From Paraburkholderia piptadeniae (GTDB lineage Bacteria; Pseudomonadota; Gammaproteobacteria; Burkholderiales; Burkholderiaceae), in NCBI RefSeq assembly GCF_900007165.1, contig NZ_CYGY02000013.1, forward strand, positions 32,251 to 96,250: DNA of 64,000 nt, read 5' to 3'. Position 1 is the stretch's first letter. Every line of letters begins with the position of its first letter. The notes under the pieces are model-generated. The model saw only the letters and a list, made by a program, of their open reading frames with translations. It searched no databases and was not told the DNA's origin. Positions 54,547-64,000 of the stretch are shown here, in pieces. The translations under genes were made by a program, and so were the position numbers.

Positions 54547-56415
54547 CTACTTCCCCCATTGCCTCAGGTGAGCCGCGAACGCGTCGGCACCGATGAATCC
54601 GACGAGTTGCGCACCAGGTTGCTGCCGGCCAGTTCTGTCGTAGAAGATGAGTGCTGGCGGCCCGAATAACCCGAAGCGACGGAGCATCGCGGTGTCCTCC
54701 GGCGTGTTCTTTGTCACGTCGATGCGCAACAGCTTCCAGTGAGCGAATTCAATGACGACCTGAGGGTCCGTGAACGTAAATCGCTCAAGCTCCTTGCAAC
54801 TGATGCACCAGTCAGCGTAGAAATCGACCATGACCGGCTGACCATTCGCCGCCTTGAGCGCCTGGTCCAGTTCGGCGTTCGACCGTATTGCTTCGAACCG
54901 TGTGTTCGAGTTCCCTTCCGCCTTCGCGCGTGGTGTCGAGGACGTGCGCATCACACCGCCGAGCGGCTCCAGGATGTCGAAGTTGCCTGACACGACTCCA
55001 ATGAACTCCGCGACGCCTGCGACCAGGAGCAGCACACCGACCGCTTTCCCCAGGCGGAAAATGCCAGGTGCTTCGGCCGGCAATGGGTCGATGGCCCGGA
55101 GCATCATGCCGCAGCTCACGAGCAACGCCGCGACGAGCACCATCAGCAGCCAGTCCGGCAACAGCGAATAAACAAACCACAGGGCGGCTGAGAGCAGCAG
55201 AAAGCCCAATGCATTCTGTACCGCTACCATCCATCGGCCAGCTCTCGGGAGTACCTGGGCACCAAACGTCCCGACCGCCAGCAGCGGAATCCCCAGTCCT
55301 AACGCCAACACGTACAGAGCAAGGGCGCCACCGAGCACATCGTGACTGTTCGCGATATACAGCAGCGCGCCCGCAAGCACAGGCGTTGAGCATGGTCCGA
55401 CAATCAGGGCAGACAACATGCCCATTACGAACACCGCCCCAACACGGCCGCCGGGCAGCCGGTTAGTCCATGCCGAGGCTCTTGTTTGCAAACTGGCCGG
55501 CAACTGAAAACGGAACACGCCGAACATGGCAAGCGCCAGGAATACCATCAGCGCACCAAACGCTGCGAGCACCCATGACCGCTGGGTAACCGCGACGAGC
55601 GGAATTCCAGCCAACGCGGCAAGCGTTCCCGCAACAGCGTAGGTGAGCGCGAGGCCCTGCACGTAGGCGAATGAAAGTCTAAAGCCTCTATAAAGTGTTG
55701 GCCTCTCCCGGCCACCACCTATGACAGCCGTCACGATGGGAACCAGTGGATACATGCAAACCGTTCCGGCCATCAGCAGGCCCGCGAGCAGGAATCCAAG
55801 CAATTCGGGTACTGAAATGCCATCTGCGGGTCGCAGGTTGATACCGAATACCGTGAGCGAAGGATTCACGCCGGTGTCGGGGAATCCGGCTGCGCTGGCC
55901 GTGGTGTTGTTCCCGGCCGCGACGGAAGTGACGACTCCGTTGGCCGCGATTCGATAGGTGCGCGTCTGCGGTGGGTAGCAGACACCGAGGTCCGCGCATC
56001 CCTGGGAAGTGACGGATAGAACCACGCTGGTCGAGACTGGACGAGGCAACGCAAGCCGGATTTGCACCGGCCGGTGGTAGACCGTGACCATGCCGAACGT
56101 CGGGTCGTTCTTCACTTCTCCGGGTGGCATCTGGTCCGGCTTGATGGGTGCGCCGTCGACTGCGAAGTCGAACCGGTCCCGATACAGGTAATACCCAGTG
56201 TGCGTCCTGAAATCGAGGGTGACCTGCTGAGGCGCACTGAGCTTAACCGTCAACGGGAATGCCTGGTCAGGTGGCAGCAGGTCGGTCTCGCTTACGGCAT
56301 GTGCAGCCAGAGACGTCAGCGCGACGAACAGGATAAGTGCGACGTGCAACACCCGACTGAACGCGTCGTTCACACGGCAACTCCATTGCCCGACGTTGAT
56401 TGATACGTCCCGCAT
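54547..56415 (-). CDS. dsbD: Thiol:disulfide interchange protein DsbD
   Basis: 622 residues. Signal peptide (to about residue 40); alpha domain with the Cys pair in QGCADLGVCYPP; eight-helix beta domain with its Cys pair (TVCMYPL and VGPCSTPV); C-terminal thioredoxin-like gamma domain with YADWCISCKELE. It passes electrons from cytosolic thioredoxin to periplasmic thiols. In copper loci (as ScsB/DsbD) it repairs Cu-induced disulfides or supports metal transfer. The ATG follows GGAGGGAGCGAG. It lies between cusF and the small genes. Confidence 0.93.
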   Translation of the reverse strand: MRDVSINVGQWSCRVNDAFSRVLHVALILFVALTSLAAHAVSETDLLPPDQAFPLTVKLSAPQQVTLDFRTHTGYYLYRDRFDFAVDGAPIKPDQMPPGEVKNDPTFGMVTVYHRPVQIRLALPRPVSTSVVLSVTSQGCADLGVCYPPQTRTYRIAANGVVTSVAAGNNTTASAAGFPDTGVNPSLTVFGINLRPADGISVPELLGFLLAGLLMAGTVCMYPLVPIVTAVIGGGRERPTLYRGFRLSFAYVQGLALTYAVAGTLAALAGIPLVAVTQRSWVLAAFGALMVFLALAMFGVFRFQLPASLQTRASAWTNRLPGGRVGAVFVMGMLSALIVGPCSTPVLAGALLYIANSHDVLGGALALYVLALGLGIPLLAVGTFGAQVLPRAGRWMVAVQNALGFLLLSAALWFVYSLLPDWLLMVLVAALLVSCGMMLRAIDPLPAEAPGIFRLGKAVGVLLLVAGVAEFIGVVSGNFDILEPLGGVMRTSSTPRAKAEGNSNTRFEAIRSNAELDQALKAANGQPVMVDFYADWCISCKELERFTFTDPQVVIEFAHWKLLRIDVTKNTPEDTAMLRRFGLFGPPALIFYDRTGRQQPGAQLVGFIGADAFAAHLRQWGK

Positions 56416-56492
56416 CTCTCGCTCCCTCCAAGCAAACCGGTCCGCAGGCCAACGGGTAACGTTCAGCCTGCGGTTACCGTGTCAGCAGCGCA

Positions 56493-56843
56493 TCACGACT
56501 GTTTTTCCATCTTCACGATGGTCAGCGTACCGTTGACGTTTTCAACGCGCACCTTGACCTTGTCGCCTTCGTGAACCTGCCTGGCCATCGCTGCATCCTT
56601 CGCCTTGAACGCCATGGTCATCGGCGGCATGCCGACGTTCTCCAGTGCGCCGTGTTTCAGCGTGACCATGCCCGTGGCGGTATCGACGTTCTTGACCTCG
56701 GCATCAGTCAGGGCTGCGCTGGCTGATGCCTTCATTGCCGAAGGTTTCCCGGACATGCTCATGCCGGCCATGTCGTCACCTGCGAACGAGGGTGTAGCCA
56801 CAATGGCTGCGATAGCTGAAAACGCAACAATCATCTTCTTCAT
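56493..56843 (-). CDS. cusF: Periplasmic copper/silver chaperone CusF
   Basis: 116 residues. Signal peptide (1-21), Met-rich linker ([10 protein letters not shown]), then the small OB-fold CusF domain. The Cu(I)/Ag(I)-binding Met pair is in [11 protein letters not shown], with the Trp position replaced by Phe. It delivers metal to CusB/CusA. Its stop overlaps the cusA start by 4 bp in reading order cusA-cusF. Confidence 0.9.
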   Translation of the reverse strand: MKKMIVAFSAIAAIVATPSFAGDDMAGMSMSGKPSAMKASASAALTDAEVKNVDTATGMVTLKHGALENVGMPPMTMAFKAKDAAMARQVHEGDKVKVRVENVNGTLTIVKMEKQS

Positions 56844-59800
56844 TGAATCTCTCCAGTTTCGGTTGATGGCACTTTCGCGCCGGAAGGTACTGCATGAGAA
56901 AACCGCGTGTCCTTGCTTCGCGCAACTCGACGGCGCTGTAACAGGAACCAGGCTGCGGGGATGACGAACATCGAGAGAATGGGCGCGGTCACCATTCCGC
57001 CCACCATTGGGGCGGCGATGCGCTGCATGACTTCGGAGCCAGCGCCATGGCCGACCATGATGGGAATAAGGCCGGCCAGTACGACGGCAACTGTCATCGC
57101 TTTCGGCCGCACGCGCAGCACGGCGCCTTCGCGAATCGCGTCGAGCAGCGTCGCCTCGTCAAGAGGCTCACCGAGTTCGAGTCGCCGGTTGAGAGCGCCC
57201 TTCAAGTAAAGCAGCATGACGACGCCGAACTCAGCCGCTACACCGGCGAGCGCGATGAATCCCACGGATGTCGCGACCGATACCGCATGACCCAGAATCC
57301 ATATGAACCAGAATCCACCGACCAGCGCGAATGGCACCGTCGACATCAGGAGGAGCGCGTCGGCAGCCGAGTTGAACGTCAGAAACAGCAGGACGAAGAT
57401 GACTACGAGCGTCACGGGAACGACGGTTCGCAACTTTGCCTCCGCGCGCTCGAGGTACTCGAACTGGCCCGACCAGCTAATCGAGTACCCAGGCGGAAGC
57501 GTGACCTTTTTCGCCACGGCCTGCTGCATCGCTTTCACCGCTGACTGCAGGTCCACGTTCCGGATATCGACGTAGACATAGCCTGAAAGCCGTGCGTTTT
57601 CGCTGCGAATCGACGGCGGGCCGTCGGCAATCCCGATGTCGGCCACATCGCCGAGCTGGATTTGCGCGCCCCGGTCCGTGACCACTGGCAACTGGCGCAG
57701 CTTCTCGAGCGAGTCGCGTACCTCGCGCGGATAGCGGATATTGATGGGAAAGCGCTCCCGCCCCGCAATCACTTCGCCGACGTTTTCACCCCCGACGGCC
57801 GACGATACGACGGACTGGATATCGCTGACGGAAAGGCCGTAACGTGCGGCGGCCTGGCGGTTGATGTCGACGTCGATGTACCTGCCACCATTCAACCGCT
57901 CTGCAAGGGCTGATGTGACGCCTGGCACGTTCTTCACTGTGGCCTCGACCTGCGCGGCCACCTTGTCGATTTGATTGAGGTCCGGCCCGGAAATCTTCAC
58001 GCCGACTGGCGACTTGATACCCGTCGACAGCATGTCCAGCCGGTTACGAATGGGCGGGACCCAGAGGTTTGACAGCCCTGGCACTTTCACGGTCCGGTCG
58101 AGTTCGTCCATGAGCTTCTCCGGCGTCATGCCGGGGCGCCACTGGCTTCTTGGTTTGAACTGAATCGTCGTCTCGAACATTTCGAGCCCTGGCGCCGGGT
58201 CCGTGGCAGTCTCAGCGCGGCCTGACTTGCCGAACACCGTTGCCACTTCGGGCACCGTCTTGATGAGCCGGTCGGTCTGCTGCAACAGCTCGGCCGCTTT
58301 CTCGGTCGAAATGCTGGGGAGCGCCGTCGGCATGTAAAGCAGGTCACCCTCGTCGAGCGGCGGCAGGAACTCTCCCCCCAACTTCGTTAGGGGAATCGCG
58401 GTGAGCACGAGCGCGACGACCGCCAGTCCGATGGTGAACCAGGGTCGCCGTAGCGTGGCTTCCAGCAACGGCCGGTACAGGCGCACCAGCACGCGATTGA
58501 TGGGATTGGACGTCTCATGCGGGATGCGCCCGCGAATCAGGTATCCCATCAGCACTGGCACCAGGGTCACCGACAAACCGGCAGCCGCAGCAATCGTGTA
58601 CGTCTTCGTGAACGCTAGCGGCGAGAAGAGCCTGCCCTCCTGTCCCTCCAGCGAAAACACCGGAATGAACGACAGCGTAATGATGAGCAGCGAGAAGAAG
58701 AGCGCCGGCCCCACCTCCGCCGCTGATGTCGCAATCAGCTCCCATCGCTGCGTCGCCGTTATCGGCTCATCGGGATGCTCGTGCTCGAACGCCTCCAGGT
58801 GCTTGTGGGCGTTTTCAATCATCACGATGGCAGCATCAATCATCGCGCCGATGGCAATCGCGATGCCGCCCAGCGACATGATGTTCGCATTGACGCCCTG
58901 ATAGCGCATCACGATGAAGGCAGCGAGCACACCAAGCGGTAACGACAGGACGGCCACGAACGCGCTACGCAGATGGAACAGGAACACGGCGCAGACAATC
59001 CCGACGACGATGAACTCCTCGATGAGCTTGTCCTTCAGGTTGTCCACTGCGTTTTCGATGAGCTGTGAGCGGTCGTAGGTCGTCACGACCTCGACGCCGG
59101 CCGGTAACGAACGCTTCAGGTCAGCGAGCTTTGACTTCACCGCCTCGATGGTAGTCAGCGCATTCTTGCCGGAACGCATCACGACGACACCACCGGCCAC
59201 TTCTCCTTCACCGTTGAATTCGGCAATGCCCCGACGCGGCTCGGGCCCAATCTGGATACGCGCAACATCGCCGAGCAGCACGGGAGTGCCCGCATCATTG
59301 GTCCGAAGGACGACATTACGGAAATCATCCAGCGAGTGCAGATAGCCTGATGAGCGAACCACGTATTCCGATTCGGCGAGTTCGAGGACCGAGCCACCGG
59401 ACTCCTGGTTGGCCTTGCCGAGCGCGTCGGCGACCATCGTCTGCGTGATGCCGTATGCACGAAGCTTGTCCGGGTCGAGCACCACCTGGTACTGGCGCAC
59501 CATCCCGCCAATGCTCGCCACTTCCGAGACGTCAGGAACGGCCTTGAGTTCGAACTTCAGGAACCAGTCATTGAGCGCTCTGAGTTGCCCAAGGTCATGC
59601 TTCCCGGTTTTGTCGACCAGCGCGTATTCATACACCCAGCCCACGCCCGTTGCGTCAGGACCCAGCGAAACCGTCGCGCCCTGAGGAAGGCGGCTTTGCA
59701 CCTGGTTCAGGTATTCGAGCACGCGCGAGCGGGCCCAGTACGGGTCAGTTTTGTCATCGAACAGCACGTAGACGAACGCATCGCCGAACGAGGAATACGC

Positions 59801-60049
59801 ACGGATGGTCTTCGCTCCGGGAACACCCAGGAGGGTCGTCGTGAGCGGATAGGTCACCTGGTCCTCGATGACCTGTGGCGCCTTGCCCGGATACGACGCC
59901 TTGATGATGACCTGCGTATCAGACAGGTCCGGCAGCGCATCCAGTGGCGTGTGCGTCACCGAGTACACACCCCACCCCGTGACGAGCACGGTCGCAAGCA
60001 GCACGAGGAAGCGGTTATGGATGGACCAGCGGATGAGGCGCGCAATCAT
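56840..60049 (-). CDS. cusA: Heavy-metal efflux RND transporter, CusA type
   Basis: 1069 residues. Inner-membrane proton-driven pump of the HME-RND class, 12 helices with two large periplasmic loops. The helix-4 signature [20 protein letters not shown] is that of the monovalent Cu/Ag (HME4) group, and [22 protein letters not shown] sequence (residues [15 protein letters not shown]) belongs to the substrate cleft. It overlaps cusB and cusF with ATGA junctions, so the pump genes are tightly coupled. Full length, no lesion seen. Confidence 0.95.
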   Translation of the reverse strand: MIARLIRWSIHNRFLVLLATVLVTGWGVYSVTHTPLDALPDLSDTQVIIKASYPGKAPQVIEDQVTYPLTTTLLGVPGAKTIRAYSSFGDAFVYVLFDDKTDPYWARSRVLEYLNQVQSRLPQGATVSLGPDATGVGWVYEYALVDKTGKHDLGQLRALNDWFLKFELKAVPDVSEVASIGGMVRQYQVVLDPDKLRAYGITQTMVADALGKANQESGGSVLELAESEYVVRSSGYLHSLDDFRNVVLRTNDAGTPVLLGDVARIQIGPEPRRGIAEFNGEGEVAGGVVVMRSGKNALTTIEAVKSKLADLKRSLPAGVEVVTTYDRSQLIENAVDNLKDKLIEEFIVVGIVCAVFLFHLRSAFVAVLSLPLGVLAAFIVMRYQGVNANIMSLGGIAIAIGAMIDAAIVMIENAHKHLEAFEHEHPDEPITATQRWELIATSAAEVGPALFFSLLIITLSFIPVFSLEGQEGRLFSPLAFTKTYTIAAAAGLSVTLVPVLMGYLIRGRIPHETSNPINRVLVRLYRPLLEATLRRPWFTIGLAVVALVLTAIPLTKLGGEFLPPLDEGDLLYMPTALPSISTEKAAELLQQTDRLIKTVPEVATVFGKSGRAETATDPAPGLEMFETTIQFKPRSQWRPGMTPEKLMDELDRTVKVPGLSNLWVPPIRNRLDMLSTGIKSPVGVKISGPDLNQIDKVAAQVEATVKNVPGVTSALAERLNGGRYIDVDINRQAAARYGLSVSDIQSVVSSAVGGENVGEVIAGRERFPINIRYPREVRDSLEKLRQLPVVTDRGAQIQLGDVADIGIADGPPSIRSENARLSGYVYVDIRNVDLQSAVKAMQQAVAKKVTLPPGYSISWSGQFEYLERAEAKLRTVVPVTLVVIFVLLFLTFNSAADALLLMSTVPFALVGGFWFIWILGHAVSVATSVGFIALAGVAAEFGVVMLLYLKGALNRRLELGEPLDEATLLDAIREGAVLRVRPKAMTVAVVLAGLIPIMVGHGAGSEVMQRIAAPMVGGMVTAPILSMFVIPAAWFLLQRRRVARSKDTRFSHAVPSGAKVPSTETGEIQ

Positions 60050-61605
60050 TTCGGGCCTCCTGCCGGTTCAACCTTCGTCACCTGGTAACCGTCATCCGAC
60101 TGTTTGAAGACGAAGTGGACGGTCTGGCCAGGCTTCACGTCCGGGAATGCATCGGATGCCGGCTTGCTGAACGTCATCGTCATCGCGGGCCAGCCGAGCG
60201 CCGGCACGGGCTGATGCGAGAAAGTGATGTCCTTACCCGTGACGTGTTCGACCTTGCCCGTTGTGTCGTAGGTCGCGGCCGCACTCGCAGTCGCAGCTGC
60301 AGTGGGCGCGGACGCCGCTGCCTCAGGAGCTGCCCCTGCGCCCGTACTGCCTTCGAGCCGTGGCAGCACCGATTTCAGACTGGCTTCTGAATCGATGAGG
60401 AACTGGCCGGACGCGACGACCGTCTCGCCATCGTTCAGGCCGCTGAGCGCCTCGGTTTCATTGCCGACCTCGTTGCCGACCGTAACCGCCACGGGTTGCA
60501 GGCGGCCATCCGCGTTCTTCACGATGACCACCGAGCGCTTGCCCGTCGTGATGACCGCCTCCGAGGGCACCAGCAGCCGCGAAACCGACTTCTCGCCGCC
60601 GACACGCACACGCATCAACATGCCGGGCGTCAGCTTCAGCGCAGCGTTGTCGATTTCAAGACGCGCCTGAAGCGTACGGCTCGTGGTGCGGATGCCCGGC
60701 AGCATTTCGCGAATCTTCCCGCTGAAGTGCCGCGTCGGGTCGCCGGAGAACGTGGCATCCACCGTCATGCCGGGCTGCACGCTTAGCGCGAGCGCTTCGG
60801 GAATTTCGACGATGAGCCAGAGCTTCGAGAGACCCGCGACCTTCGCAAGCGTCTGACCGGGCGTAACCTGCGCTCCTTCTCGCACATTCAGTTCGCTCAC
60901 GACGCCGGTTTCGGGCGACGAGAGAACGACGTGTGTTTGAACCTTTCCTGTCCGGTCAAGGCTGGCGATGAGCCCGTCAGGAATCGAGAGCGCCCGCATC
61001 CGCGCGCGTGATGCCTCGAGCAGGCCCATGTCCATCCCGCCGCGCTTGAGCGACAGGTACTCTTCCTGCGGCGCGAGCCAGTCGGGCACGAAAAGGGACG
61101 CTATCGGCGCGCCCTTGCTTATCCGCTGCATCGGGGCGCTGGCGTACAGATGGTCGATATAACCGGTGACACGCGACTGCACGACGTCAGCCCGTGACTC
61201 ATCGAACTGTGTAGTGCCCACCGCGTCGAATCCGTCCGAGGTGTCCTGCCGGTGCACGGTCGCATAGCGGATGCCGAGGTTTTGCTGCAAACCCGGGTCA
61301 ATCTTGACGCCCGCCGTGCCACCGCCTTCATCCGCGTAGACGGGCTCCAGCTGCATATCCATAAAGGGCGACTTGCCGGGCTTGTCGAAATGCTGCGCAG
61401 GCACCATCGGGTCGTGCCAGTAGAGCACTTTCTTGCCAGTTTTCGGGTCCACCTTGTCGCCAGTTGAAGCTGTCGCAGCACCATTCACGGCTACGCCCAT
61501 TCCATTTGTCGCGGCGTGACGTGTGCCCGCGAAGTAGCCTGCGCCAAGCAGGGCCGCGCCGGCGAATACCATTAGAACCGCGCGGACCAGTGGTTTATTC
61601 ATCAT
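60046..61605 (-). CDS. cusB: Efflux RND periplasmic adaptor CusB with metal-binding domains at both ends
   Basis: 519 residues, longer than E. coli CusB (about 407). An N-terminal anchor (to about 30) is followed by a heavy-metal-binding-domain-like segment [14 protein letters not shown]...[12 protein letters not shown], then the membrane-fusion core (barrel, lipoyl, hairpin). A second CusF-like domain is fused at the C-terminus (about 450-515) with [13 protein letters not shown], which keeps the Trp and Met ligands. GGAGAG lies before the ATG. It links CusA to CusC. Confidence 0.93.
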   Translation of the reverse strand: MMNKPLVRAVLMVFAGAALLGAGYFAGTRHAATNGMGVAVNGAATASTGDKVDPKTGKKVLYWHDPMVPAQHFDKPGKSPFMDMQLEPVYADEGGGTAGVKIDPGLQQNLGIRYATVHRQDTSDGFDAVGTTQFDESRADVVQSRVTGYIDHLYASAPMQRISKGAPIASLFVPDWLAPQEEYLSLKRGGMDMGLLEASRARMRALSIPDGLIASLDRTGKVQTHVVLSSPETGVVSELNVREGAQVTPGQTLAKVAGLSKLWLIVEIPEALALSVQPGMTVDATFSGDPTRHFSGKIREMLPGIRTTSRTLQARLEIDNAALKLTPGMLMRVRVGGEKSVSRLLVPSEAVITTGKRSVVIVKNADGRLQPVAVTVGNEVGNETEALSGLNDGETVVASGQFLIDSEASLKSVLPRLEGSTGAGAAPEAAASAPTAAATASAAATYDTTGKVEHVTGKDITFSHQPVPALGWPAMTMTFSKPASDAFPDVKPGQTVHFVFKQSDDGYQVTKVEPAGGPK

Positions 61606-61616
61606 CGTTCTCTCCT

Positions 61617-62912
61617 TCACTGGCCAGCAGCCATCGTCGATGGCACAACCTGGTACTCGAGCTGGGCCCAGGTCTGGGAAACATCACGTTTGAGGTCGAG
61701 CACCTGAAGCTGCGCATCAAGCTGCGCGCGACGTGCCGCGAACGTATCGGCAAGCGAGCCTGTCCCTGAACGGTAGGCAGCGTTCGCAAGTTGTACGCGC
61801 TGGTCCGCTGCAGGCAGCAGCGACTGGCTGAGATTGGCGATGCGTTCGCGGCCGCTGGCGAGATTGGCTGACTGGGCCTGGATATCCGCTTCAACCTGAC
61901 GCTGTGTGTCCTCGTACAGCAGGCGCGCCTTGGTGGCGAGTTCTGCCTTCTCGGCGGCGTCGCGGTTCTGGCGGTCTTTGCGGTTGATGGGTAGCGGAAT
62001 GCTCACGCCAACCGACACCATGTTCGAGTACGCACCACCGCGTTGCTGGTACGCAACTTCCCACGTCCAGTTGGGACTGCGCTCGCTGTTCGCGACCGCC
62101 GTGTCAGCGTCGGCGACAGCGATGTCGTCGGCTGCGGCTACCAGCGTGGGCTGGACCTGCTTCAGTTCCTCGGGGGGCAGCGACGACACGAACGACGCCG
62201 GCGCGGGCGGTTCACCTGTGACGTCGGAAACGGGCGTCGCGGTCCAGCGCGAAAGCGCGATGAGGGCAGTCTTGTACGTTTGCCCGGCCTTGAGCACCTG
62301 GTCCTGCGTCTGCGCGAGCATCGCCTGACCCTGCACGACATCTGCGGCCGTCGCCTTTGCGCCGCGGTACGAGGCTTTCGTCGCGGCGAGTTCGTGGTTC
62401 ATGTGGTCCAACAGTTCCTGCTGCAGCGACACGGCTTTCTTTGCATAGATGGCGTTCAGCCATGCACCTGCCGTCTGCTGCCGGACGTTGGCGAGTTGCA
62501 GCAGATAGCCATCGTGTTCACGACCGACCATCTGGTTGGCCAATGTTGAGCGCAGTTGTCGCTTCTCACCCGAGACCCACTCCTGTTCGATGCCGATGCG
62601 GCGCATCGTCATGAAGTCCTGGCCGATGGTGAATTTCTGTGGCCCGGTGACCGGCAGGTTGTCGATACCAGCCTTGAGCGTCGGGTCTGGTAACTGGCCG
62701 GCCTTGACAGCGACTTCCGAGCTCGCGCGTTCCGATGCCTGCGCTGCCTGCATCGCAGCAGAGCGGTCGGTTGCGGACTGCAAGGCGGCCTCAAGCGTGA
62801 AGGATGCGTTCTGGGCGTGCGCGGCGGCGCTCGCGAGTATCAGCGCGACGACGGGCAGGCGCGCGCGCAGTGGTGCACGCCGGCGCGGCGTGCTGACAAT
62901 TTGTGGTTGCAT
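61617..62912 (-). CDS. cusC: Outer-membrane efflux protein CusC (TolC family)
   Basis: 431 residues. Signal peptide (to about 34, AAAHAQ), then two TolC-type coiled-coil repeats (around LEAALQSATDRSAAMQAAQA and, later, QRQVEADIQAQSANLASGRE). There is no lipobox Cys, unlike E. coli CusC. It forms the outer-membrane channel of the efflux complex. First of the cusCBA genes; cusB begins 11 bp after its stop. The upstream 62913-63004 shows no recognisable CopR/CusR box. Confidence 0.92.
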   Translation of the reverse strand: MQPQIVSTPRRRAPLRARLPVVALILASAAAHAQNASFTLEAALQSATDRSAAMQAAQASERASSEVAVKAGQLPDPTLKAGIDNLPVTGPQKFTIGQDFMTMRRIGIEQEWVSGEKRQLRSTLANQMVGREHDGYLLQLANVRQQTAGAWLNAIYAKKAVSLQQELLDHMNHELAATKASYRGAKATAADVVQGQAMLAQTQDQVLKAGQTYKTALIALSRWTATPVSDVTGEPPAPASFVSSLPPEELKQVQPTLVAAADDIAVADADTAVANSERSPNWTWEVAYQQRGGAYSNMVSVGVSIPLPINRKDRQNRDAAEKAELATKARLLYEDTQRQVEADIQAQSANLASGRERIANLSQSLLPAADQRVQLANAAYRSGTGSLADTFAARRAQLDAQLQVLDLKRDVSQTWAQLEYQVVPSTMAAGQ

Positions 62913-63004
62913 GTTCTAACCCCAACGGCGGAGACCCATAGGGAATCCACGTCCTGGACGCAGGACGACCTCACCGCAGACGCGGTGAACCAGTCAGCAA
63001 GGGA

Positions 63005-63361
63005 TTAGATTGCTCGAGGAGGTCGCCACAGCCCGCCCGGTTCCCGGACGGTGAGCGACTGTGCATAGTGGAAGACGACGCGACTTCCCACCGACGTGGG
63101 GTGGCTGACGGTCGCGGTTACAGCGGGATAGTACAGACTGCCGAACTGGCACTGGGCGGTTATCTTGCAAAAACCGCCTTTTGCCTTGTCGGTCGAGGAC
63201 GACTTCATCGAATCGCACCCGGGCATGGCGGCGGACATGTCATCGTCCATCGACATTGTCTGTTGCATCGGACATTCCCCGGCCATACCGCTGGCTGCCA
63301 GCCCACTGATGGGCAGCATCGCGCAAAGCAGCAGGATGAAGAGGGTCCTTAAAAAATTCAT
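63005..63361 (-). CDS. Cys/Met-rich exported protein upstream of cusC
   Basis: 118 residues. Signal peptide (1-23, LFILLLCAMLPISGLAA), then GECPMQQTMSMDDDMSAAMP and four cysteines in C-x-pattern (ECP, GCD, FCK, QCQ). This suggests a small periplasmic metal-binding or sensing protein, in the position occupied by czcI/cusI-like genes in other loci. Same strand as cusC, 92 bp upstream, so probably the operon's first gene. No named family is certain. Confidence 0.62.
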   Translation of the reverse strand: MNFLRTLFILLLCAMLPISGLAASGMAGECPMQQTMSMDDDMSAAMPGCDSMKSSSTDKAKGGFCKITAQCQFGSLYYPAVTATVSHPTSVGSRVVFHYAQSLTVREPGGLWRPPRAI

Positions 63362-63479
63362 AGCGAGACTGGTAGCGACGCCATTTTAGCCAACTTCCTG
63401 AGATTGTGTCTGTGCGGTTGATGTCAGCAACGGTTCGGATAGGGTGCTTGCGATCGGACTTTGATATGTGTTGGAGATA

Positions 63480-63625
63480 ATGCGCTTCGAGCCGCCGACG
63501 TCGGCGTGCTCCTTCAGTTCCTGCTTCGCGCCCCGCGTCATCTCGTGGCGCACCTTGCCGGCGCCCTTGACGACGAAGTGGATCGTCCCTCCTTTCGTGA
63601 CGACGATCGATGCGTGCGATGCCAA
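63480..63625 (-). pseudogene. N-terminal half of a cupredoxin gene (rearranged remnant)
   Basis: Read on the minus strand it gives SIVVTKGGTIHFVVKGAGKV and then RHEMTRGAKQELKEHADV, the first half of a plastocyanin-like copper protein with its first His ligand (RHEM). It has no signal peptide and then runs into unrelated sequence. The matching second half lies immediately to the right on the opposite strand, so the gene has been broken by an inversion. Confidence 0.75.
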
Positions 63626-63740
63626 ATATGACGCCTCACAACACCAACGGCGTGGCGGTCGAGCCTGGGCAGACCGGTGATCGGGTGTGGCAATTTACGC
63701 GTGCCGGCACCTTCGATTTCGCCTTCCTACAACCCGGGCG
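63610..63740 (+). pseudogene. C-terminal half of a cupredoxin gene (rearranged remnant)
   Basis: Read on the plus strand it gives MPNMTPHNTNGVAVEPGQTG followed by DRVWQFTRAGTFDFAFLQPG, the second half of the same cupredoxin family. The Cys and His copper ligands expected in FACLxPGH are Phe and Arg here, so it is decayed as well as separated from its N-terminal half. After about 63740 the similarity ends. The bases from 63741 to the right repeat show no gene. Confidence 0.75.
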
Positions 63741-63921
63741 GAAGTGCCGAGCGTCCGCAATGGGCTGTCACTCGACGAGGTCGAACGGCAGGTACCAAAG
63801 CTGCAGCGGACACTGGAATGTCTGAGTCGAGCCACCGACCAATGTCCGTAAGTGGCCCGAACCCGGAAGTTCGCTAACCACGCGGTGACCGCTGACAGTG
63901 GCGTCGTGCGAGCTTCCGGTC

Positions 63922-64000
63922 TCGTTAAGGTTTATTCGATGCCTGCCATCGGCCGCAGGAATGTGCATGCCTCCGCGCATGTCGGCAGGCGTCGAATAAA
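63922..64000 (-). repeat. Right 79-bp terminal inverted repeat
   Basis: Exact reverse complement of 50132-50210. The palindromic 70-bp unit is 63931-64000 and the inner 9 bp are TCGTTAAGG (63922-63930). It reaches the last base of the window, so the repeat may continue. Confidence 0.95.

Larger units (their letters stand above)
50132..64000. mobile_element. Candidate metal-resistance island bounded by inverted repeats
   Basis: About 13.9 kb between the two repeat copies holds only copper/silver-related genes, while the DNA to the left is ordinary chromosome. No transposase, integrase or resolvase is seen inside. The element may extend past the window, because the right copy ends at the last base. 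Whether it moves as a unit, inverts, or is a fixed remnant cannot be told from the sequence. Confidence 0.55.

Noticed and set aside
63741..63921. Small coding frames between the cupredoxin remnant and the right repeat
   Set aside because: No ribosome site, recognisable domain or composition signal; they look like chance frames in intergenic DNA.

Overview
The window looks like chromosomal DNA of a high-GC betaproteobacterium of the Burkholderia group, most likely Paraburkholderia, Caballeronia or a relative. The reasons are the gene order (nuo operon, tRNA-Leu, secG, tpiA; leuA-pssA-psd-ilvC-ilvN-ilvB; pnp-rpsO), the protein sequences themselves, and the strong third-position G/C bias. The genus is an inference from family recognition; no search was run.

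Layout. From 1 to 13 kb there is core metabolism on the minus strand: complex I genes nuoA-nuoG (nuoG cut by the left edge), tRNA-Leu(GAG), secG, tpiA, a PIG3-type quinone oxidoreductase, pnp and rpsO, then a lone ABC substrate-binding protein and a plus-strand lipoprotein. From 13 to 20 kb come leuA, pssA, psd, ilvC, ilvN and ilvB. A strong promoter followed by a leucine-rich, CTA-rich leader peptide lies in front of leuA. From 20.6 to 23 kb is an ECF sigma factor operon. From 23 to 28.5 kb is a LacI-controlled sugar ABC transporter with two matching operators. From 28.7 to 31.6 kb a LpxH/PlcP-like phosphoesterase, a GT4 glycosyltransferase and a diacylglycerol kinase form a plausible lipid-remodelling set. 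TetR, LOG and SDR genes follow to 34 kb.

From 34 to 48.4 kb is the most unusual system. Seven tightly packed minus-strand genes encode a LolD-like ATPase, a LolC/E-like permease, a LolA-like periplasmic protein, a putative outer-membrane beta-barrel, a 2122-residue reducing polyketide synthase whose enoylreductase domain looks degenerate, an alpha-oxoamine synthase (PLP enzyme) and an MECR-type enoyl reductase. A divergent DUF1571 gene shares their AT-rich promoter region. Together they suggest an iterative PKS with a trans enoylreductase, whose chain is released by condensation with an amino acid to give a sphingoid-like aminoketone lipid, with its own Lol-like route to the outer membrane.

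From 50.1 kb to the right edge is a copper/silver-resistance island bounded by a perfect 79-bp inverted repeat (50132-50210 and 63922-64000). It carries cusC-cusB-cusA-cusF, dsbD, a cation diffusion facilitator, a Met-rich cytochrome c, a P-II-like protein, a PCYCGC protein and several small Met/Cys-rich envelope proteins. No recombinase or metal-responsive regulator is visible in it. Just inside its right end are the two halves of a cupredoxin gene in head-to-head orientation, a rearranged pseudogene. Start codons were chosen by family start position and Shine-Dalgarno spacing.
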